Positions 59,401 to 64,000 of a DNA stretch of 64,000 bases are shown piece by piece (positions within the stretch are counted from its first letter, which is position 1; every line of letters starts with the position of its first letter). The position numbers were made by a program, and so were the translations under genes. The notes beneath the pieces were generated by a model. That model was not told the origin of the DNA and searched no databases. It was given only the letters and a program-made list of their open reading frames with translations. Source of the stretch: Hemicentrotus pulcherrimus. Taxonomy: Eukaryota > Echinodermata > Echinoidea > Camarodonta > Strongylocentrotidae. Location: contig BEXV01000129.1 in the NCBI GenBank assembly GCA_003118195.1, forward strand, positions 325,401-389,400. Reading direction: 5' to 3'.

Positions 59401-62400
59401 TGATATACGTTGTTCCATTGATGATCACTGGTTCAAACAAGTCGATATCGTCGGTTATCCAAGTCAGATTGGCATTGTTGCCAGTGGTTATTTCATCTTC
59501 AATGTCACACACTTCATGAATGATGATGTTGTTGTCCCGGCAACAGTTGTCCCACATCTCTCCGAGTTTGCTCTTGGTGAAGCCTTCCAGTTGGGTCTTT
59601 TGCGGTACAATGTTTGCTGGAAACACCATGAAGCTTACTTTACTTCCGTCATATTCCTCTTCCTTCAGTTCATAGATGGTGGTATTGGGATAGTTGTTGT
59701 ATGCCCGAATCTTCAGGATTTCGAAACCATCAAAGCACTGGAGAGATCCGTTGGTTATGACACCTAAGATGATTTGTTTGTTCCTGCAATCAGGCCAGGA
59801 GCCGACCTCTGGAACGCATTCAGTACCAGACAATTGAAGACCATTAATGCATTGCAGCTGAGGGTAGAAGTAGGTGATTTCGAAGGCTTGATGGTTATAA
59901 GGAAAATCACTCGGAATAGTTTGGCCGTTGGAATTAAATTCACAGTTGCTTCTAAGACTGGAACTGTTAGCAACAGAGACTCTGTTGCATTCTGCACAAT
60001 CAATGTTCTTGTAGATACTACCGTTGATCATCACTCTTTCTGTTTCGTTCAAACAAGGCGCGTCTGCTCCTGTTTGTGAATCACAATGCGATATGATGGC
60101 ACTGTCATGGACACACCAGCGGATAGGTGGAGGGGCACTTCCATTGACTAAAAATGGTCGTTGTCCACAAAGATTGCTCTCACTTTGTCTGTTGTCCAAA
60201 CAAGGTGTGAAAATGATGTAAGGGGCGAGTTCCGATGAATTCACGCTGTGGCAAAGAGCGCAATACCTGTTGCGGTAGAAGATCTCCTGGGAGTCAAATA
60301 AGACAGTGTCATTCACAAGCGGGTGCTCACATCTCTGTACCAAGTCAGGGTCTGTCCTAGCTGAAGATGGACATCTGCTCACCACAAGGACATCACGAAT
60401 GCAAGCCGTTGACCATTCAATACCAATCGTGAACGAGGTACAACTCCAGTATTGCCTATCTGGGAAGAATTTCGCCTCTATTGTTCGCAAAGACGCGTTC
60501 TCGTTCCTATGACCATAGCAACAGTCATTGAAATGGTCGCAGTCGGAATCACAATTGCAGTAAAATCCAGGAGAAAAGCTTGAATTCGTCTGGCATCGTT
60601 CGATTAAATAAGAGAAAGAAAAGCAAGTGTCAGCATCTGCAGTGTGAAAAGAAATTTACAAGTTATCACATGCGTGAAAAGGCAAAAAACACAACAAGAT
60701 TGGCACAAATGTTAATGATGTTGAAAAGAGGTTTAACAAACAAAAACAAAAGTGAAGAAAAAGGATTTATAACCTGAAGCTTAAATTACCTTTAATTCCA
60801 ATGGCCAAAGTATTCAGATCAATTTTCCTTATAACTAGCAAGCCTTCGAAATTACCTTATACTACCTGAAATGAGCCAGTTTACCTGCGGAAATACTAAT
60901 GAACAACACCTAAAGCTATGGTCACATCGCCTAAAAGTAGCCTGCTCGGCGGCCGGGCGGCGAGTTTTTATCAAATTTCGCACAGGCACCGACCGAGCGT
61001 CGGCCGCCCGGGCTTCGCTTGTTTTTAGGGCATCGCTCGGTCGCTGCTGAAGTTTAATTTAGGCGGCGCCTGCTCACTTTCACTCGCCGCCCAAGGTATG
61101 CTCGTTGCCCGGGCGGTCGCCGTCCGGACATGCACCGACATAATCGAGCGTTCGCCGTCGAGCGATTAAGGTCAAAAATCTAACCCGCTAGGTCAAATGC
61201 TGCTGAGCGTTCGCCGCGAGCTCGCCACCCTGTCGCCGCTGGGAGATCAGTCGGTCTCAGGGGCGGCGAGTTCAAAATCGGTCAGCAACCTTTGACCTTT
61301 GATTTTTGACCTAAATCCCTCGACGGCGAACGCTCGATTAGGTCGATGTCCGGGCGGCGAACGTCCGGGCACCGAGCGTATTTTGAAAAGCAATTTGAAG
61401 GAAGGAAACCAAGAAGACACTTGGCGGGTGGTATCTGAATTTCAAAGAAAAATTCACATTTCTAGAAAGTTGAGTTTCTGCCCATTCATATGACACCTCA
61501 ATCAGGAAAAAATGAGCGAGGAATAACAAAGTTCTATTTGTTTAAAGTAGCCCTTACATTTTCATAATTTTAACAAACGAATTCGATTTCACTGGGTGCC
61601 TGCCGTAGCAAAAAGCAGATTTGACAAAAGACTTAACTCCGTTTCGTTGACAATCAGCCATGCATGAAGACTCTCGTTTACGGCTGATTGCCAACGAAAC
61701 GGAGTTAAAGGTAAAGACCAGTATTGGCAACGCCCCAATTTCAAAAATGAAATGGAAGCTCTCATTACCAATCATGTGAAAGAATATGTTTTGACTAATA
61801 CATGATGATAAAAAATTTGCCGGGAAACCGCCTACTAATTCAGATATTTGGTAAATTGGTTTCTCTCTTGGTCTGTGAGAGATACAGGGTAGTCCCATAT
61901 ACATATTTCTGTGTATAGTGCTTGTAACTTTACGAAGAATGGGCCAAATTTCTTATCATTTTGATGATTCCAGAACCTTGCAGATGCTAGATGCTAGATG
62001 ATCAACATTTTCTGATTGATTCCACAACGTTTCTTTCACAATGCAATCGCATGACCATTACTGGTCTTTACCTTTAAGTCTTTTGTTAATTTCGCTTATT
62101 GATACGGCAGGCAGCCATTGAAAACGAATTCGTTTAATAAAATTATGGAAATGCAAGCACTACTTTAAACACACAGAATATATATTATACCACCGTTATG
62201 CATTTCTCTATTCAGGTCGTTGTTAGATTACAATGGCCACACAATCATAGCGGTTTCCTTTATGGCTCTACTGGTGATCAGATCAAAAACAAAGAAAAAT
62301 GTTGATAATTATAAGCAAATAATCGGATTGCATAGTAACCATTGGTCCTTCTTATATTCAGCATTGGCACTTACCGTTCGGACAGACAATGGGTGCCGAA

Positions 62401-62419
62401 AGAACTTTGTCATTTGGCC
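56140..62419 (-). CDS. Secretin/Methuselah-like 7TM receptor with somatomedin-B-like ectodomain (5' partial)
   Basis: Join on the minus strand of 62375-62419, 59201-60636, 58654-58920, 57913-58404 and 56140-56439; all junctions are GT-AG and in phase, giving 2540 nt, about 846 residues plus TAA. The ectodomain begins with a cysteine cluster CNCDSDCDHFNDCC resembling somatomedin B, continues as about 450 Cys-rich residues with many N-x-S/T sites, and leads to seven hydrophobic segments. The TM6-TM7 wording (LLGFGWSFGFIAAFAQ, SSLQGVFVFVFF) is the class B2/Methuselah-type signature. No GPS autoproteolysis motif is visible before TM1, so it is not a typical adhesion GPCR. It is expected in the plasma membrane; its ligand is unknown. 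The signal-peptide exon was not identified with confidence. Confidence 0.85.
56603..57317. repeat. Head-to-head inverted C-rich/G-rich minisatellite
   Basis: 56620-57015 is an array of about 15-20-bp units around CCCCTAGGACAACTAC; 57030-57300 carries the reverse complement, GTAGTTGTCCGGGGG-type units. Edges are also inverted (CTAGGACACCTTCCCCCTGG versus CCAGGGGGTAGGTGTCCGG). A segment with TCTACAACGACGGTCCTCTA is present twice (56983 and 57152). It lies in the receptor intron between the TM5 and TM6 exons. Confidence 0.92.
57913..58404 (-). CDS. Receptor exon: TM2 end to TM5
   Basis: 492 nt, phase 0 to 0; acceptor CCAAAG, donor GTTTGT. Encodes the end of TM2, TM3 (VCTIAATITHYFLLAIFTW), TM4 (LIAYLIIGWCLPLIIVVPCL), an extracellular loop with SSCWIY, TM5 (VLVFLIPVAVSFLVNIVLFV) and a basic third intracellular loop (HDRRKELFHE). 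The Cys at the top of TM3 and the Cys of SSCW are the expected disulfide pair; GWCLPLIIV is the class B TM4 motif. Confidence 0.9.
58654..58920 (-). CDS. Receptor exon: TM1 and most of TM2
   Basis: 267 nt, phase 0 to 0; acceptor ATTCAG, donor GTCAGT. After a juxtamembrane stretch with RLCWTG comes TM1 (LNLILVVLSSVCLLATLLTY), a short basic loop KPLRN and the start of TM2 (LSIMSFVSALLVAQ). The short first intracellular loop ending in LRN is common in secretin-superfamily receptors. Confidence 0.88.
59201..60636 (-). CDS. Receptor exon: ectodomain with somatomedin-B-like start
   Basis: 1436 nt, phase 1 to 0; acceptor ACTGCAG, donor GTAGGT. It starts DADTCFSFSYLIERC, then CNCDSDCDHFNDCC at about 60523-60564, the C-x-CD-x2-C-x4-DCC core of somatomedin B, although only part of the eight-cysteine pattern is clear. 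The rest (FPDRQYWSCTSF to ENERNNVTYL) has more than 20 cysteines and about 15 N-glycosylation sites, including CALCHSVNSS and CAECNRVSVANSS, which look like an internally repeated C-x-x-C module. An alternative acceptor (CCAG near 60585) would shorten the start by 16 codons but remove the first two cysteines. Plus-strand open frames here are shadows. Confidence 0.88.
60930..61385. repeat. GC-rich inverted-repeat island
   Basis: Much richer in GC and CpG than its surroundings. CGGACATGCACCGACATAAT...CGAGCGTTCGCCGTCGAG with AAGGTCAAAAATC (about 61125-61180) is inverted at about 61300-61355 (GATTTTTGACCTAAAT...CTCGACGGCGAACGCTCG...GATGTCCG). GGCGGCGAG and CTCGCCGCC recur. Probably a foldback DNA element in the receptor intron. 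Confidence 0.8.
61539..62171. mobile_element. 633-bp foldback element with about 95-bp terminal inverted repeats
   Basis: Ends TGTTTAAAGTAG (61539-61550) and CTACTTTAAACA (62160-62171); the arms continue through CATAATTTTA, AACGAATTCG, TGCCTGCCGTA and CAAAAGACTTAA. A second, 25-bp inverted repeat with two mismatches lies inside (61635-61659, 61682-61706). No protein-coding capacity. Confidence 0.85.
62375..62419 (-). CDS. Receptor exon: 45-nt mini-exon
   Basis: On the minus strand a pyrimidine-rich acceptor ending TATCTAG precedes GGCCAAATGACAAAG, and the exon ends CCGAACG before donor GTAAGT. It encodes PNDKVLSAPIVCPN plus a split Gly/Asp codon, phase 1 to 1, and joins in frame to the next exon. 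Excellent splice sites and phase fit support it; there is no homology evidence because it is so short. Confidence 0.55.
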
Positions 62420-62487
62420 CTAGATAGACAGTAGAAGAAAAGAGAAAAGGACAATAGTGTTTTCATCCTCTCTTTAATACTATTCTT

Positions 62488-62491
62488 CACA

Positions 62492-62533
<42 letters not shown>
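62488..62533. repeat. (CA)n microsatellite
   Basis: CA dinucleotide run just upstream (minus-strand sense) of the 45-nt receptor exon. Confidence 0.95.
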
Positions 62534-62535
<2 letters not shown>

Positions 62536-63274
62536 TTTCACTGTTGTTTTGCAGTACAAATACTCCCATGGCATGTACAAAAAAGATGCAATTTATTTTG
62601 TATTGCTAAAAAATGCAAATGGAATGGGGGCTTACCCTTTGCCCGACGCATGTGCAATAGATGGAACAGCCTCCGGCCGAGAGAGTTTAACAATACTATT
62701 TGTTTAGTTCTGTCATACTTACTACTGAAATTAAAAAGCGACGGGATCATCTAGCGTGGTGATCGGGCACGCTTACAGCGTGGTGCCACAACTTGCCTTT
62801 ACCACTTTGCTGCTTGGTAAATTGCACGGCCCCCTCCCACCCCCGGAAAAATAGTTCAAACTTAGCCATCGCTTAACCTGTCATTTTTATCGAATTTTCG
62901 GAGAAATGCAGAAAAAAAGCTAAGCAATATTCACATACACATGTAAATGTTCAGTTTAAGTTTTCAAAAATGTACCATAGAGCAGCTTAAGGATTTAAAA
63001 TCTTCCGGGACCCTTAAGCGGGCCTCGGACCCCACGTTGTAAAGGCGCCACGCTCGCAATTTCGTACATTCGACGCCCCTGGATATTCCTGAATCCGCAT
63101 TATTAGGAAAGTGTGACCGGGGCATAATGGTCCATTTTCCTTGACCCGGAGACAATTAATGGCTGGCTCAGCCCAGACATCAAACCTTTGGTACATGTAT
63201 TTTCAGAGTTAGTTTCCATTTGATAAATTTCTGCAGTACGCCTACATGACTTGTAGTGTATTTCCGATTCTTAC

Positions 63275-63323
63275 TTTTCAGTTCTACCGTGGATAATAAT
63301 AGTTTGTAAGAGAGAACCACCAT
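63275..63323 (-). CDS. Speculative first exon of the receptor
   Basis: On the minus strand an ATG in good context (AACCATGG) opens 16 codons (MVVLSYKLLLSTVELK) and reaches a GTAAGA donor in phase 1, the phase required by the 45-nt exon. Hydrophobicity is only moderate for a signal peptide. Competing choices with the same phase are an ATG at 62750 with donor at about 62723, or an exon beyond the window. Confidence 0.2.
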
Positions 63324-64000
63324 GGTTCTTAATGTGTACATAACTTAGATCGGGTATATTAAGCTGAGCTGCTTAGCCTCTCTGTTTCAATTGTATCAAG
63401 TGAAAGTCTAATGCCACAAGCTATACGGCTTATTATTAGATTGATGTAAACAAAAAGATATTTCATGCATGTTAATGTACCATAACTCCTAAAATATTTT
63501 TACAAAATATGACAATCAAGCGAATAAGAAATAAATATAATTGAGGGTATGGGTGATAAAACCCGATAGTTCTTGCATTAATGTGACAATTATAACGTAA
63601 GCATAAGACATGTATTCAAATTCATGAACTTGTTTAAATTTTTTTTTCATCCATGGGGTTTATTTTCACAAGATAAAATAATTATAACTCATCAGTCAAT
63701 ATCAGTTCTGTTATATAAGATAGCCTTTACTTTCTTATAATTATCAAATTCAGGGTAACTGCGATCTCAGGGCTGTTTATTTTTTTCTCGGGCCTCTAAA
63801 GACGTTTACTTTCTCTCGAAGTCCTACGGATGAAATTACAGTAAAACTAAAATAAAACGTGTTAATATCAAACGCATAGCAAACAACAAACAGGCACAAT
63901 TATATAGTGAGAATTCACTCAAATACTGAGGTCATAACAATGGCTGTATAGGGACAGTAGGGACCGGCCTGGGGACCACCGGTGTTTCTTTTTTTTTTTT

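Larger units (their letters stand above)
60637..62374 (-). other. Receptor intron with GC-rich and foldback repeats
   Basis: No coding exon seen. It holds a GC-rich inverted-repeat island (about 60930-61385) and a 633-bp foldback element (61539-62171). Short open frames on both strands fall inside these repeats. Confidence 0.6.
62420..64000. other. Upstream flank of receptor
   Basis: Contains the (CA)n tract 62488-62533, a poly-T end (63991-64000) and no supported exon apart from the speculative one at 63275-63323. No promoter motif can be defended. Confidence 0.4.

Noticed and set aside
59291..60221. Plus-strand open frames opposite the receptor ectodomain
   Set aside because: Shadows of the 1436-nt minus-strand exon.

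Overview
This window is eukaryotic (metazoan) genomic DNA. It is AT-rich, with large introns, microsatellites, several families of short inverted-repeat transposons, tRNA-derived SINEs, one assembly gap (41806-42207) and single undetermined bases at 19696 and 49094. The protein content, intron density and SINE type fit an echinoderm, most likely a sea urchin; that assignment is inference from memory of these families, not a search.

Layout. (1) 1-2161: no recognisable exon; probably intron or upstream part of the first gene. (2) 2162-46355, plus strand: a large ADAMTS metalloprotease gene of the ADAMTS16/18 type. Seventeen exons could be joined with intact GT-AG sites and consistent phase (2700 nt, 899 residues plus stop). 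They run from the middle of the catalytic domain through the zinc site, disintegrin-like region, central thrombospondin type 1 repeat (TSR), Cys-rich domain, spacer, five more TSRs and a C-terminal PLAC domain. The signal peptide, prodomain and first part of the catalytic domain lie left of the window. (3) 46356-about 51130: probable long 3' UTR and/or intergenic DNA. (4) 51130-56139: intergenic, rich in transposon relics. (5) 56140-62419, minus strand: a seven-transmembrane receptor of the secretin/Methuselah-like type, with a long Cys-rich, N-glycosylation-rich ectodomain that starts with a somatomedin-B-like cysteine cluster. Five exons join in phase; the signal-peptide exon is not certain. 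(6) 62420-64000: upstream flank with only a speculative first exon.

The two genes point away from the intergenic centre only in the sense that their 3' ends face each other (convergent). ADAMTS proteases are secreted and remodel extracellular matrix; the receptor sits in the plasma membrane. Nothing in the sequence shows that they work together.

The non-coding part is the most unusual. It holds a 0.9-kb inverted-repeat element whose internal tandem units carry direct repeats of AGGTCA (nuclear-receptor half-sites); three decayed copies of the 3' end of a coding exon next to that element; a near-perfect 220-bp hairpin inside an ADAMTS intron; six copies of a small hairpin family scattered in the same gene; a 0.7-kb head-to-head C-rich/G-rich minisatellite in a receptor intron; a TA-flanked inverted-repeat element containing a second palindrome and a SINE; and a triplicated module just after the ADAMTS stop codon.
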